Origin: Actinomadura madurae | GTDB taxonomy: Bacteria > Actinomycetota > Actinomycetes > Streptosporangiales > Streptosporangiaceae | Reading direction: 5' to 3' | Length of the DNA: 64,000 bases | Assembly: GCF_900115095.1 (NCBI RefSeq) | Contig: NZ_FOVH01000020.1 | Coordinates: 62,001 to 126,000 of the forward strand | Shown: positions 23,678-32,039 of the stretch, piece after piece | Layout of the letters: every line of letters begins with the position of its first letter | How positions within the stretch are numbered: the first letter of the stretch is position 1 | The notes under the pieces: generated by a model | What the model was told of the DNA's origin: nothing | Database searches by the model: none | The model's input: the letters and a program-made list of their open reading frames with translations, nothing else | Translations under genes and position numbers: made by a program

Positions 23678-25147
23678 TCACCGGCCGCGGCGCAGGTAGC
23701 GCCCGACCGGGTCGCCGGCGACGCGGCCGCCCGCGTACACGTGGTGGCCGCGGACGAAGGTGTCGGTGACCCGGGCGGTCATGGCGAACCCCTCGAACGG
23801 CGTGTACTCCTGCGCGGACTCGGAGTCGGCGGCGCGGACCGTCCAGGAGGCGTCCGGGTCGACCAGCGCGATGTCGGCGTCGTAGCCCTCGGCGATGGCG
23901 CCCTTGCGGAGCAGGCCGTAGCGGCGGGCCGGGTTCCAGGACGTCAGCCGTGCGACGCGCTGGAGCGGCAGGCCGCGCTTGAGCCCCTCCCCGACGAGCC
24001 CCGGCAGCAGGTACTCGGCGCCGCCGAAGCCGGACTTGGCGAGGAAGACGTCGTCGCGGTCGGCGCCGAATTTCATCTCGTCGCGGCAGCAGGCGTGGTC
24101 GCTGACGACCCAGTCGACCTCGCCGGCGAGCACGTGCCGCCAGAGCGCCTCGACGTCGGCGCGGTCGCGCAGCGGCGGGTTGACCTTGCCGCCGAGTCCG
24201 TGCGCGGTGTCGACGTCGGCGAGCAGGTGCCCGATGGTGACCTCGCGGCGGAAGTCGACGTGCGGGAACGCGGCCGCCATGGTGAGCGCGGCCGACAGCG
24301 CCTTCTCCGACGACAGGTGCAGGAGGTTGATGTTGGGCAGGCCCGTCTCGTGCGCGAGGTAGGACGCGATCGTGACGGCGAGCCCCTCCGAGTGCGGCGG
24401 GCGGGACGCGCTGTAGGCGCGCAGCCCGCTGAGGGACCCGTCGTCCTCGACCATCCTGGTGTAGGCGGTCATGATCTCGGCGGTCTCGCAGTGCAGCGAC
24501 AGCGAGATGTGCGGCGCGTACTCCGCGAGCCGCTCCCGGGCCTTCTGGACGCCGCGCATGACGAACTCGAAGTGCGCGAGGTCGTAGCGCTCGTCCGGCG
24601 GCGTCATGAGGAAGTCGCTCTGGCTGGACGAGCGTCCGTGCAGGCCGTGGCTCCCGTAGAACATGAAGATCTTGAACGAGGTGACGCCGTGCTCCTCGAC
24701 GAGGTACGGGATCTCGCCGATGTGCTCGGCCATCATCGGCGCGAGGTGGAAGGCGTAGTCGACGTGGGCGTTGCCCTGCGCGGCGCCCAGCACCTCGGGG
24801 AAGAACTCGCGGTACGGCCCGCCCTTGTTCAGGTAGTACTGCCCGGTGCGCATGTAGGTCAGGGACGTGGTGACGCCGCCCTGGGCGCCGGCGCGGCTCT
24901 CGCTGCGGGTGTCGGTGGCGAGGTCGTTGTAGATGCCCCAGTGCTGGTGGGCGTCCACGACGCCGGGGAAGGCGAGCCGTCCGCCCCCGTCGACCACGGT
25001 GGCGGCGTCGTCGTCCGGCAGGCCGGGCGCGACGCGGACGATGGTGCCGTCGTTCGCCGCGATGTCCGCGAGCTCGGGCTCGGTGCCCTCGGGCGCGTCG
25101 GGGCGGACCACCCGCACGTTCTTCAGCAGCAGCTCGGTAGTCGCCAT
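23678..25147 (-). CDS. Dihydroorotase/hydantoinase-family amidohydrolase
   Basis: Cyclic-amide hydrolase of 489 residues with a TIM-barrel binuclear metal site: DAHQH (His67, His69), Lys159 in TSFKIFMFYG as the carboxylated bridging lysine, His219 (SLHCE), His277 (NLLHLSS) and Asp350 (VVSDHACC). This is the D-hydantoinase, allantoinase and dihydropyrimidinase group. Pyrimidine biosynthesis is unlikely given the context of uptake, racemase and flavoprotein genes. Substrate could be a hydantoin, cyclic imide or lactam. The ATG at 25147 follows AGGAGAGAT closely. It lies 11 nt from the flavoprotein gene in the liv operon. Confidence 0.85.
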   Translation of the reverse strand: MATTELLLKNVRVVRPDAPEGTEPELADIAANDGTIVRVAPGLPDDDAATVVDGGGRLAFPGVVDAHQHWGIYNDLATDTRSESRAGAQGGVTTSLTYMRTGQYYLNKGGPYREFFPEVLGAAQGNAHVDYAFHLAPMMAEHIGEIPYLVEEHGVTSFKIFMFYGSHGLHGRSSSQSDFLMTPPDERYDLAHFEFVMRGVQKARERLAEYAPHISLSLHCETAEIMTAYTRMVEDDGSLSGLRAYSASRPPHSEGLAVTIASYLAHETGLPNINLLHLSSEKALSAALTMAAAFPHVDFRREVTIGHLLADVDTAHGLGGKVNPPLRDRADVEALWRHVLAGEVDWVVSDHACCRDEMKFGADRDDVFLAKSGFGGAEYLLPGLVGEGLKRGLPLQRVARLTSWNPARRYGLLRKGAIAEGYDADIALVDPDASWTVRAADSESAQEYTPFEGFAMTARVTDTFVRGHHVYAGGRVAGDPVGRYLRRGR

Positions 25148-25158
25148 GAGATCTCTCC

Positions 25159-26550
25159 TCAGTTCTCGCGGGTGGTCATGTGGGCGGCTCGCTCACGGGC
25201 GACGGCGCCGGCCGCAAGGTAAGCGAGCCCGAAGGCGGGCAGCAGGCCGTTGCCGGGCAGGTACCCGCCGGCTCCGTGGCCGGAGATCCCGGCGGCGGCG
25301 CCGCCCGCCGCGTACAGGCCGGGGATGGGGCGGTCGTCCGGGTCGACGACGGCCGCGTCCTCGTCGACGAGCAGCCCGCCCTGCGTGTGGAACAGGGCGG
25401 GGACCACGCGGACCGCGGCGTACGGAGGGGCGAGCGGCCGTTCCCAGTGGGTGCGGCCGTGCTCGTCGGGACGTTCGCCGCGCGCGGCGGAGGCGCTCGC
25501 CGCGAGCTCGGCGGCGAGGGCTCCGGCGGGCAGGCCGGTGGCCTCGGCGAGTCCCTCGGCGTCGTCCGCCCGGACGAGCACCCCCGACTCGACGGTGTCG
25601 CGGAAGTCCTTGAACCGCTCGCACTGCCCGGCGACCGTCTCGTCCAGGACGATCCAGCCGGTGCCGCCGGGCCGGGCGGCCAGCTCGGCGGCGTACTCGG
25701 AGTAGCCGCGGGTCTCGTTCCCGAACCGGCGCCCGCCGAGGTCGACCATGATCGCGCCGTGGATGACGGTGGCCCAGCCGACCAGGGTGCCCGCGCCGGC
25801 GGCGACGGCGCCGTGGCCCTGGTAGGCGTCCAGGTAGCCGGTGGCGGCGCCGAGGCCGCGGCCGATGCGCAGCGCGTCGCCCAGGGACTGGTCACCGCCC
25901 TGGTAGAGGGCACCGGCGATCTCCGGCAGGTGGCGTTCCACGAGCGCGCGGTCGGCGCCGAAGCCGTTGGTCGCGAGCAGCACGGCGCCGGTCGGGATGT
26001 CCTCGCGCGTCCCGTCCGGGTACTGGACGACGGCGGCGCGCACCGCGCCGTCCGGGCCGGTGCGCACGTCCACGAGCCTGGCCGGGACGAGCAGGTCGAT
26101 GTCCGGATGGTCGCGGACGCGGCGGGCGAGGTGGTCGATCACGGTGGAGCCGTGCCGTCCGGGCACGGAGTGGCAGCGCGGTACGGAATGCCCGGGGTAG
26201 TTGAAGTCGGTCACCAGGGACAGCGGCAGCCCGGCCGAGTCGGCGAGCCATTCCACGAGGGGGCCGCTGACGCCGGCGAGCGTCCGGGCGAGGCGGGCGT
26301 CCGCGTGTCCCCCGGTCTTGGCCATGATGTCGGCCACGAAGCGCTCCGGCGAGTCGCCCACACCTTCGGACGCCTGCCAGCGGGAGCCCGCGCCGGGGAA
26401 CATCGCGGTGGACATCGAGGTGTTGTTGCCGCGCCGGAAGTGCTCGCTCGCCTCGACGACGAGCACGGTGAGGCCGAGTTCGGCGGCGCGCAGCGCCCCG
26501 GCGAGGCCGCCGCCCGCGCCGGCGACGACGAGGTCGGGACCGCCCGTCAC
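25159..26550 (-). CDS. FAD-dependent fumarate reductase/KstD-like flavoprotein
   Basis: Flavoprotein of 463 residues in the FAD_binding_2 (FrdA/KstD/TcuA) family. The Rossmann dinucleotide motif VAGAGGGLAG lies at residues 9-18, followed by the VVEASEHFRRGNNTSMS segment. A capping domain spans about 180-330, and the C-terminal FAD site reads SGHGAGGYLPGNGLL. The family includes fumarate reductase-like, urocanate reductase, 3-ketosteroid dehydrogenase and tricarballylate dehydrogenase enzymes. Placement beside PrpD-like and CoA-transferase genes makes a carboxylate alpha,beta-dehydrogenation or reduction plausible. GTG at 26550 overlaps the previous stop (GTGA) with GGAGGAG upstream. Confidence 0.85.
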   Translation of the reverse strand: MTGGPDLVVAGAGGGLAGALRAAELGLTVLVVEASEHFRRGNNTSMSTAMFPGAGSRWQASEGVGDSPERFVADIMAKTGGHADARLARTLAGVSGPLVEWLADSAGLPLSLVTDFNYPGHSVPRCHSVPGRHGSTVIDHLARRVRDHPDIDLLVPARLVDVRTGPDGAVRAAVVQYPDGTREDIPTGAVLLATNGFGADRALVERHLPEIAGALYQGGDQSLGDALRIGRGLGAATGYLDAYQGHGAVAAGAGTLVGWATVIHGAIMVDLGGRRFGNETRGYSEYAAELAARPGGTGWIVLDETVAGQCERFKDFRDTVESGVLVRADDAEGLAEATGLPAGALAAELAASASAARGERPDEHGRTHWERPLAPPYAAVRVVPALFHTQGGLLVDEDAAVVDPDDRPIPGLYAAGGAAAGISGHGAGGYLPGNGLLPAFGLAYLAAGAVARERAAHMTTREN

Positions 26551-27194
26551 GCGCTCCTCCCCATCGTCGTCAGGGTCATCAGCTTCAGTGCGAGGGCCGT
26601 GGGATCGACGACGCGGGCCGCGAACCGGTCCTCCTCGACGTCGACGGCCGAGCAGCCGTTGATCACGGCGGCGGCGCCGGCGGCGGCGAGCGCGTCCACG
26701 GCCTCGGCGAGGGCGGCGTTCCAGGCGTCGGCGTCGGCGATGGCGTCGAACGGCAGGTCCAGGACCGCGATCCCGGCGACATAGGCCTCCAGGCCGTAGT
26801 CCTTGAGACGGCGCCCGAGCTCCGCGCCGATCGCCTCGTTCCGCACCACCGTCCCGAACCGGACGTTCGCCGCGGCAAGGTGCATACCGCTCAGCTTAAG
26901 CAGCCCGTTGACCGGAACGCCCTGGTCAGAAGCCGGGCCGTCCGGGACGGCCGGGTCGAGCACGCAGTCGGGGAACGCGACGTCGAAACCCTGCCCCACC
27001 CCCGCCAGCGCGGCGGCGACCTCCCGTTCGGACGCCCGGACCGACGCCTCGTCGTCCAGGGATCCGGGCGCGGCCGGGCCGACGTCGCGCAGCTCGACCG
27101 CGAGGCCGGGCGGGGCGAGCCGGTCGTAGCGGGCCTGCCTGCGCCGGATCTCCTCCGGCGGCAGATGGATCGGCGTCACCGCCAGTGCGCGCAT
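26547..27194 (-). CDS. Asp/Glu/hydantoin racemase-superfamily protein
   Basis: Cofactor-independent racemase-fold protein of 215 residues. Two cysteines sit where the two-base catalytic pair of this superfamily belongs: Cys77 in FPDCVLDPAV and Cys181 in INGCSAVDVE. The C-terminal segment VVDPTALALKLM is like hydantoin racemases and maleate isomerase relatives. Its ATG shares one nucleotide with the stop of the PrpD-like gene (TGATG), and its stop overlaps the flavoprotein GTG. With the hydantoinase-like gene two positions downstream, hydantoin or related isomerisation is a reasonable guess. Confidence 0.75.
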   Translation of the reverse strand: MRALAVTPIHLPPEEIRRRQARYDRLAPPGLAVELRDVGPAAPGSLDDEASVRASEREVAAALAGVGQGFDVAFPDCVLDPAVPDGPASDQGVPVNGLLKLSGMHLAAANVRFGTVVRNEAIGAELGRRLKDYGLEAYVAGIAVLDLPFDAIADADAWNAALAEAVDALAAAGAAAVINGCSAVDVEEDRFAARVVDPTALALKLMTLTTMGRSA

Positions 27195-28552
27195 CAGTGC
27201 GGCTCCTTCGTCTCGTCGCCGGCGAGCCCGCGCAGGGGCTCGCCGACGTGGGCCAGGGCGGGCAGGGCGCGGGCGAGGGCCGCCGCGCGGTCCACCAGGC
27301 CGGCGCGTCCGGGCAGCCAGCCCTTGAGCAGCGCCAGGACGTCCTGTTCGCCCAGCGGGTCGTGGTCGGCGTCGCCGACGGGGTTCGGCACCTCGCGGGT
27401 GCGGGTCGTCCCGTCGTCCAGCGAGACCGTGACGCGGGCGGCGCGCTCGTCCGGGAGGCGCGCGGTCAGGTCGGCCGCCTCCGCCAGCCGGACGCGCCGC
27501 GCCAGCGCCCGCAGGGCCGGGTCGCCGGTGTCGGTGCGCGGCCCGACCTCGCCGTGGAGCAGGGCCGCGGCGACGGCGAACGGCGTGGAGAACATCGCCG
27601 ACAGCCGGTTGTCCCACTCCGCCGAGGCCAGGCCGGCGCCGAGCGCGTGCGTCTCGACCAGGATCCCGGTGATCCGGGACGGATCGAGGCCGCCGCGCAG
27701 GCCGAGCACCGCGTCGGCGGCCGGGTGGGTGAACGAGCAGGAGGCGTGCCGCTTGAAGTAGCCGCGCGTGATGTCCCAGCGCTCGCCGAGGCCGCCGGTC
27801 AGCTCGGACGGCTCGAACCCGCCCAGCAGGCTCCCGAGGGAGAGCGCCGCCGTGCCGGTGTTGCGGGCGATCCCGGCGGCCGCCATCCGCGCCGCCACCA
27901 GGCCGGACATGTTGGCGGCGCCCATCCACGCGTCCCGCACCGGGTTGCCGTCCGTCGCGGACGCGAAATGGCCGGCGACCGGCAGCCCGGCCCCCGTGTC
28001 GATCGCGGCGGCGACCGCGTCCGGGCCGAGGCCGAGCAGCCGCGCGCACCCGGCGGCGGCGCCCGCGACGCCCCAGCTGCCGTGCGGATGCGCGCCGGGC
28101 CGCAGCCGCGTCGCCCGCCCGAACCGGGACGCGACCTCGTAGGCGGCGAGCAGCGCGGCGGCGGTGTCGGGCCCCGAGGCGTCCAGCTCGCACGCCAGCG
28201 CCAGGACGGCCGGGAAGCCGTGCGCCGCGGGATGCCCCTTGGCGTACTTGTTGCCCTCGTCCAGTTCGAGGCGGACGAGGGCCATCGCGTTCAGCCAGGC
28301 GGCGGCGTCCACCGGCACGCACCGGCCGCCGCCGATGAGCGGGGCGGGCCCGCCGGGAGCGTTCCAGGACGAGCGCACCGCGCGCATGCCGTCCTGCCCG
28401 GCGCCGAGGGCGGTCACGCCCGCGACGTCGAGCAGGACGAGCGACAGCCGGTCGAGCACCGGCGCCGGAACGCCGGCCGCGTCCAAGCGGGCCGCCCACT
28501 CCCCCAGCCGGGCCGTGGCCGTCCGCGCGTCCGTCGAAGCCGCGTTCCTCAC
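27194..28552 (-). CDS. MmgE/PrpD-family protein (paralog 1)
   Basis: MmgE/PrpD-fold protein of 452 residues. This family includes 2-methylcitrate dehydratase, cis-aconitate decarboxylase and iminodisuccinate epimerase. Family segments are visible as DEGNKYAKGHPAAHGFPAV and ASRFGRATRLRPGAHPHGSWG, then RDAWMGAANMSGLVAARMA and KRHASCSFTHPAADAVLGL. The start is GTG at 28552 in a GTGA overlap with livF, so it is coupled to the transporter. A second, clearly different paralog is in the divergent operon (36363). Substrate is likely a small di- or tricarboxylate. Confidence 0.85.
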   Translation of the reverse strand: MRNAASTDARTATARLGEWAARLDAAGVPAPVLDRLSLVLLDVAGVTALGAGQDGMRAVRSSWNAPGGPAPLIGGGRCVPVDAAAWLNAMALVRLELDEGNKYAKGHPAAHGFPAVLALACELDASGPDTAAALLAAYEVASRFGRATRLRPGAHPHGSWGVAGAAAGCARLLGLGPDAVAAAIDTGAGLPVAGHFASATDGNPVRDAWMGAANMSGLVAARMAAAGIARNTGTAALSLGSLLGGFEPSELTGGLGERWDITRGYFKRHASCSFTHPAADAVLGLRGGLDPSRITGILVETHALGAGLASAEWDNRLSAMFSTPFAVAAALLHGEVGPRTDTGDPALRALARRVRLAEAADLTARLPDERAARVTVSLDDGTTRTREVPNPVGDADHDPLGEQDVLALLKGWLPGRAGLVDRAAALARALPALAHVGEPLRGLAGDETKEPH

Positions 28553-29247
28553 AGGCCCAGGTACGCCTTCCTGACCTCGGCGGACCCGGCCAGCTCGCCG
28601 CCCGTGCCATGCAGGACGGTCGACCCGCTCTCCATGACGTAGGCGCGGTCGGCGATGCCGAGGGCCTGCTTGGCGTTCTGCTCGACAAGCAGCACCGCCA
28701 CGCCGGAGTCGCGGATCCGCTTGACCGCGTCCAGCACCGCCCACGTCAGCTTCGGCGACAGGCCGGTGGACGGCTCGTCGAGCATCAGCAGCTTCGGCCG
28801 GGCCATCAGCGCGCGGCCGATCGCGAGCATCTGCTGCTGCCCGCCGCTGAACGTCTGCGCGACCTGCGTGCGGCGCTCGGCGAGGACGGGGAACAGCTCG
28901 AACACCTCGCGCAGGCCGGCGGCGGTCTCGGCGGGGCACGTCCAGGCGCCCATCCGCAGGTTCTCCTCGACGGTGAGCGTGCCGAACAGGGCCCGCCCCT
29001 CGGGGACGTGCACGAGCCCGTCCCGGACGAGCTGGTCGGGGCGCCGCCCGGCCGTCGCCGTCCCGCCGAACGTGATCGTGCCGGACTCCGGGCGCAGCTG
29101 GCCGCAGATCGCGCGCAGCGTCGTGGTCTTGCCCGCGCCGTTCGCGCCGACGAGCGCGACGATCTCGCCCTCGTCGAGCCGCAGGTCGACCTCGTGCAGA
29201 ATCCGCATCCGCCCGTAGCCGGCGCAGAGCTTGTCAAGCCTCAACAT
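28549..29247 (-). CDS. livF: Branched-chain-type ABC transporter ATPase LivF
   Basis: ATP-binding subunit of a HAAT-family (LivKHMGF) importer, 232 residues. Walker A is GANGAGKTT (about 34-42), the signature region is FSGGQQQMLAIGRAL, Walker B is LLMLDEPSTGLSP, and the H-loop region carries LLVEQNAKQAL, which is diagnostic for LivF. The ATG at 29247 lies inside the end of livG (14-nt overlap). The operon couples it to the catabolic genes downstream, so the imported solute is probably their substrate rather than leucine itself. Confidence 0.93.
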   Translation of the reverse strand: MLRLDKLCAGYGRMRILHEVDLRLDEGEIVALVGANGAGKTTTLRAICGQLRPESGTITFGGTATAGRRPDQLVRDGLVHVPEGRALFGTLTVEENLRMGAWTCPAETAAGLREVFELFPVLAERRTQVAQTFSGGQQQMLAIGRALMARPKLLMLDEPSTGLSPKLTWAVLDAVKRIRDSGVAVLLVEQNAKQALGIADRAYVMESGSTVLHGTGGELAGSAEVRKAYLGL

Positions 29248-29968
29248 CGCCGGGCTCCTCTCCGAGGTACGCCTCGATCACCCGGGGATCGGAGGTGACC
29301 TCCTCGGCCGTTCCGGTGGCCAGCACCCGGCCCTGGTCCAGGACGAGGACCCGGTCGGACAGCCGCATCACCGCGGCCATGATGTGCTCGATGAACAGCA
29401 GCGTCGTGCCGTCCTCCGAGCGGAGCGCCGCGAGCAGGTCCAGGACGGGTTCGCGCTCGGCCGGGACGAGCCCGGCGAGCACCTCGTCCAGCAGCAGGAC
29501 CTTCGGCCGCATCGCCAGTGCCCGCGCGAGTTCGAGGCGCTTCAGCCCGGCGGTGGGCAGCTCGGTGGCGTTGCAGTGCGCCCACGGCCCGAGGCCGACG
29601 CGCTCCACGACGTCCAGCGACCGCCGGCGCAGCCGGTGCGGCGACTGGCGCCGGTGCTGGGCGGCGAGGCCGACGTTCTCCAGGACGGTCATGCTCCCGA
29701 ACGGCCGCATCAGCTGGAACGTCCGGACCATGCCGGCGCGGGCGATGCGGTCGGGCGAGGACCCCGTGACGTCCCGGCCGCCGAACACCACCCGTCCCGC
29801 GTCGGGGGCGAGGGCGCCGGAGACGACGTCGAACAGCGTCGTCTTCCCGGCTCCGTTGGGGCCGATGATGCCGAGGATCTCGCCCTCCCCGACCTGGAAG
29901 TCGATCTCCGACAGCGCCCGCAGGCCCCGGAAGCCCTTGCCGACGCCGGTCACGGTGAGGATGCTCAT
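29234..29968 (-). CDS. livG: Branched-chain-type ABC transporter ATPase LivG
   Basis: ATP-binding subunit of 244 residues. Walker A is GPNGAGKTT and Walker B VLLLDEVLAGLVP, followed by TLLFIEHIMAAVM, typical of LivG. The signature motif is degenerate (ELPTAGLKRLELARAL instead of an SGGQ core), which is seen in some LivG proteins. The ATG overlaps the livM stop in an ATGA junction. It pairs with LivF to form the heterodimeric motor on the cytoplasmic face of LivH/LivM. Confidence 0.93.
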   Translation of the reverse strand: MSILTVTGVGKGFRGLRALSEIDFQVGEGEILGIIGPNGAGKTTLFDVVSGALAPDAGRVVFGGRDVTGSSPDRIARAGMVRTFQLMRPFGSMTVLENVGLAAQHRRQSPHRLRRRSLDVVERVGLGPWAHCNATELPTAGLKRLELARALAMRPKVLLLDEVLAGLVPAEREPVLDLLAALRSEDGTTLLFIEHIMAAVMRLSDRVLVLDQGRVLATGTAEEVTSDPRVIEAYLGEEPGDVEA

Positions 29969-31020
29969 CTGCGCCACCTCTCGGCGATCGTGCCGACGAT
30001 GCCCTTGGGCAGCAGCCGGACGATCAGGATCAGCAGGACCGCGTAGACGGCGACGTCCAGCCCGCTCCGTCCCTGCAGGAAGCTCAGGGAGTCGGGCGGC
30101 GTCCGCAGCAGGGTGGCGGTGACGTCCGACAGCGCGCCGAGGATGACCGCACCGACGACCGGGCCCCAGATCGTGCCGATGCCGCCGATGACGACGGTCG
30201 CGATCGCCTGGATGGACACCGCCGACCCGAACGCCAGGTCCGGGTTCACGAACAGGTAGTACTGCGTGTAGAAGGCGCCGGCGACCGCGGTGATCGCGGC
30301 CGACAGGGCGACCGTGACCAGCTTGTACCGCATCACGGGCGTGCCGAGGGACGCCGCGGCGAGCTCGTCGTCGCGGATGGCGGTGACGTAGCGGCCGGTC
30401 CGCGAGTGCAGGAACAGGATGCTGACGAGGGCGGCCAGGCCGGCCAGGCCGAGCGCGATCCAGAAGTAGGCGGGCGAGTCCGCCGCGAACTGGATCTTCC
30501 AGAACGACGCGCCCTGGATCAGCGGGACGGTGAACCCGACCGCCTTGTTGGTGAACTCCGTCGTCGTGACGACCAGCCGGAGCATCTCGGCGAACGCGAA
30601 CGTCGCCAGCGCGAAGTAGGCGCCCTGGAGCTTGTAGCGGAACGCGAAGAAGCCGATGACGACGGCGACCGCGGCGGCGACCGCCATCCCGGCGAGCATC
30701 CCGATCCACGGCGACACGTTGTGCTCGACCAGCAGGTAGGCGCTGGTGTAGGCGCCGAGGCCGAAGAACGCGGCGTGCCCGAAGCTGAACATCCCGCCGA
30801 ACCCGCTCATCACGTTCCAGCCGATGGCCATCAGCGCGAAGATCAGGATGCGGACGGCGACGGCGCCCTGCGCGGGCGGCAGCACCAGCGGCAGCGGGAT
30901 CGCGGCCACCAGCAGCACCGCGAGGACGGCGACCTGCCGGTTCTGCGGCCGCAGCGGCGGCGCCTTGGCCGGGCGGGCGGCGCCCGCGCCGGAGCGGCCG
31001 GTCAGGGTGATGCCCGTCAT
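29965..31020 (-). CDS. livM: Branched-chain-type ABC permease LivM
   Basis: Membrane permease of 351 residues with about ten hydrophobic segments after a 28-residue basic/Pro-rich N terminus. Diagnostic parts are MAIGWNVMSGFGGMFSFGHA near residues 66-86 and the EAA-like cytoplasmic loop RTGRYVTAIRDDELAAASLG. Later IGGIGTIWGPVVGA appears before the last helices. Overlaps livH and livG at ATGA junctions. Forms the transmembrane pore with LivH. Confidence 0.93.
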   Translation of the reverse strand: MTGITLTGRSGAGAARPAKAPPLRPQNRQVAVLAVLLVAAIPLPLVLPPAQGAVAVRILIFALMAIGWNVMSGFGGMFSFGHAAFFGLGAYTSAYLLVEHNVSPWIGMLAGMAVAAAVAVVIGFFAFRYKLQGAYFALATFAFAEMLRLVVTTTEFTNKAVGFTVPLIQGASFWKIQFAADSPAYFWIALGLAGLAALVSILFLHSRTGRYVTAIRDDELAAASLGTPVMRYKLVTVALSAAITAVAGAFYTQYYLFVNPDLAFGSAVSIQAIATVVIGGIGTIWGPVVGAVILGALSDVTATLLRTPPDSLSFLQGRSGLDVAVYAVLLILIVRLLPKGIVGTIAERWRR

Positions 31021-32039
31021 GACCGCCTCCCGAAGAGCCCCTGCGGCCGGAGGAACAGCACGACCAGGAAGACGGCGAACACGCCGAGCAGCGAGCTCTG
31101 GCCGTCCATGTAGATCGTGGTGAGCTGCTCGACCAGCCCGATCAGCAGCCCGCCGGCGAGCGCGCCGGCGACGTTGCCCATGCCGCCGAGCACCACGACG
31201 ACGAACGCGGTGATGTTGAACTGCTCGCCGAGCGTCGGCGTGACCGTGACCAGCGGCGCGGCCAGCACCGCGGCGGCCCCGGCGCAGGCCGTCCCGATCG
31301 CGAACGTGAGGGTGTGGACGCGCCGGACGTTCACGCCGACCAGTTCGGCGCCCTGCCCGTTCGCGGCGACCGCGCGGATCGCCGTTCCGAGCCGGGTGCG
31401 GCGCAGCAGCCAGAACAGCGCCGCGCCGATCAGGATCGCGCCGAGGAAGGCGTACAGCCGGGCGCCGGGGACGACCGCGCCGAACAGCGAGAACTGGAAG
31501 TCGCCGGGCAGCGCGACGTTCTTGGGCTCGGCACCGAAGAACATCAGCAGCCCGTTCTCCAGCAGCAGCGACAGGCCGAGCGTGATGAGCAGCTGGTTCT
31601 CCAGGGACGCGCCGCCCGTCCCGCTGAGCAGCCCGCGGTGCGCGACCGCGCCGATGAGGAACAGCGCCGGCACGGCGACCAGCAGGGTCAGGTAGGGGTG
31701 CAGGCCGGTGCCCTGCACGACGCCGAACGCGATGAACATCGCGATGGCGAGCAGCGCGCCGTGCGCGAAGTTGACGATGTCCAGCACGCCGAAGATCAGC
31801 GTGAGGCCCATCGCGATCAGGCCGTACAGCCCGCCCATCAGCAGGCCGGTGACCACCGACTGCCAGACGACCAGGCCGCTGCCGGACTTGACCAGGGCGA
31901 CCGCGATCGCGGCGGCCACCAGGCCGCCGGTGACGGCGGCGCGCTTGAGGAGGGCCCCGGTCCCGTCGCCGCCGAGGAGGGGGCGGCGGGGGGCAGCGGG
32001 GGCGGGAGGGGACTGGGCCTTCGTTCCTGTGTCGCTCAT
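31017..32039 (-). CDS. livH: Branched-chain-type ABC permease LivH
   Basis: Membrane permease of 340 residues. An unusual N-terminal extension of about 35 residues, rich in Ala/Pro/Gly, precedes the first helix. The typical GLLMGGLYGLIAMGLTLIFG and DIVNFAHGALL segments follow, then the cytoplasmic loop RLGTAIRAVAANGQGAELVG and VVVLGGMGNVAGALAGG. The ATG at 32039 overlaps the livK stop (ATGA). Partner of LivM. Confidence 0.93.
   Translation of the reverse strand: MSDTGTKAQSPPAPAAPRRPLLGGDGTGALLKRAAVTGGLVAAAIAVALVKSGSGLVVWQSVVTGLLMGGLYGLIAMGLTLIFGVLDIVNFAHGALLAIAMFIAFGVVQGTGLHPYLTLLVAVPALFLIGAVAHRGLLSGTGGASLENQLLITLGLSLLLENGLLMFFGAEPKNVALPGDFQFSLFGAVVPGARLYAFLGAILIGAALFWLLRRTRLGTAIRAVAANGQGAELVGVNVRRVHTLTFAIGTACAGAAAVLAAPLVTVTPTLGEQFNITAFVVVVLGGMGNVAGALAGGLLIGLVEQLTTIYMDGQSSLLGVFAVFLVVLFLRPQGLFGRRS

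Noticed and set aside
23678..25147. pyrC dihydroorotase of pyrimidine biosynthesis
   Set aside because: Length and motifs fit the hydantoinase/allantoinase branch, and neighbours are transport and catabolic genes rather than pyrB, carA or carB.
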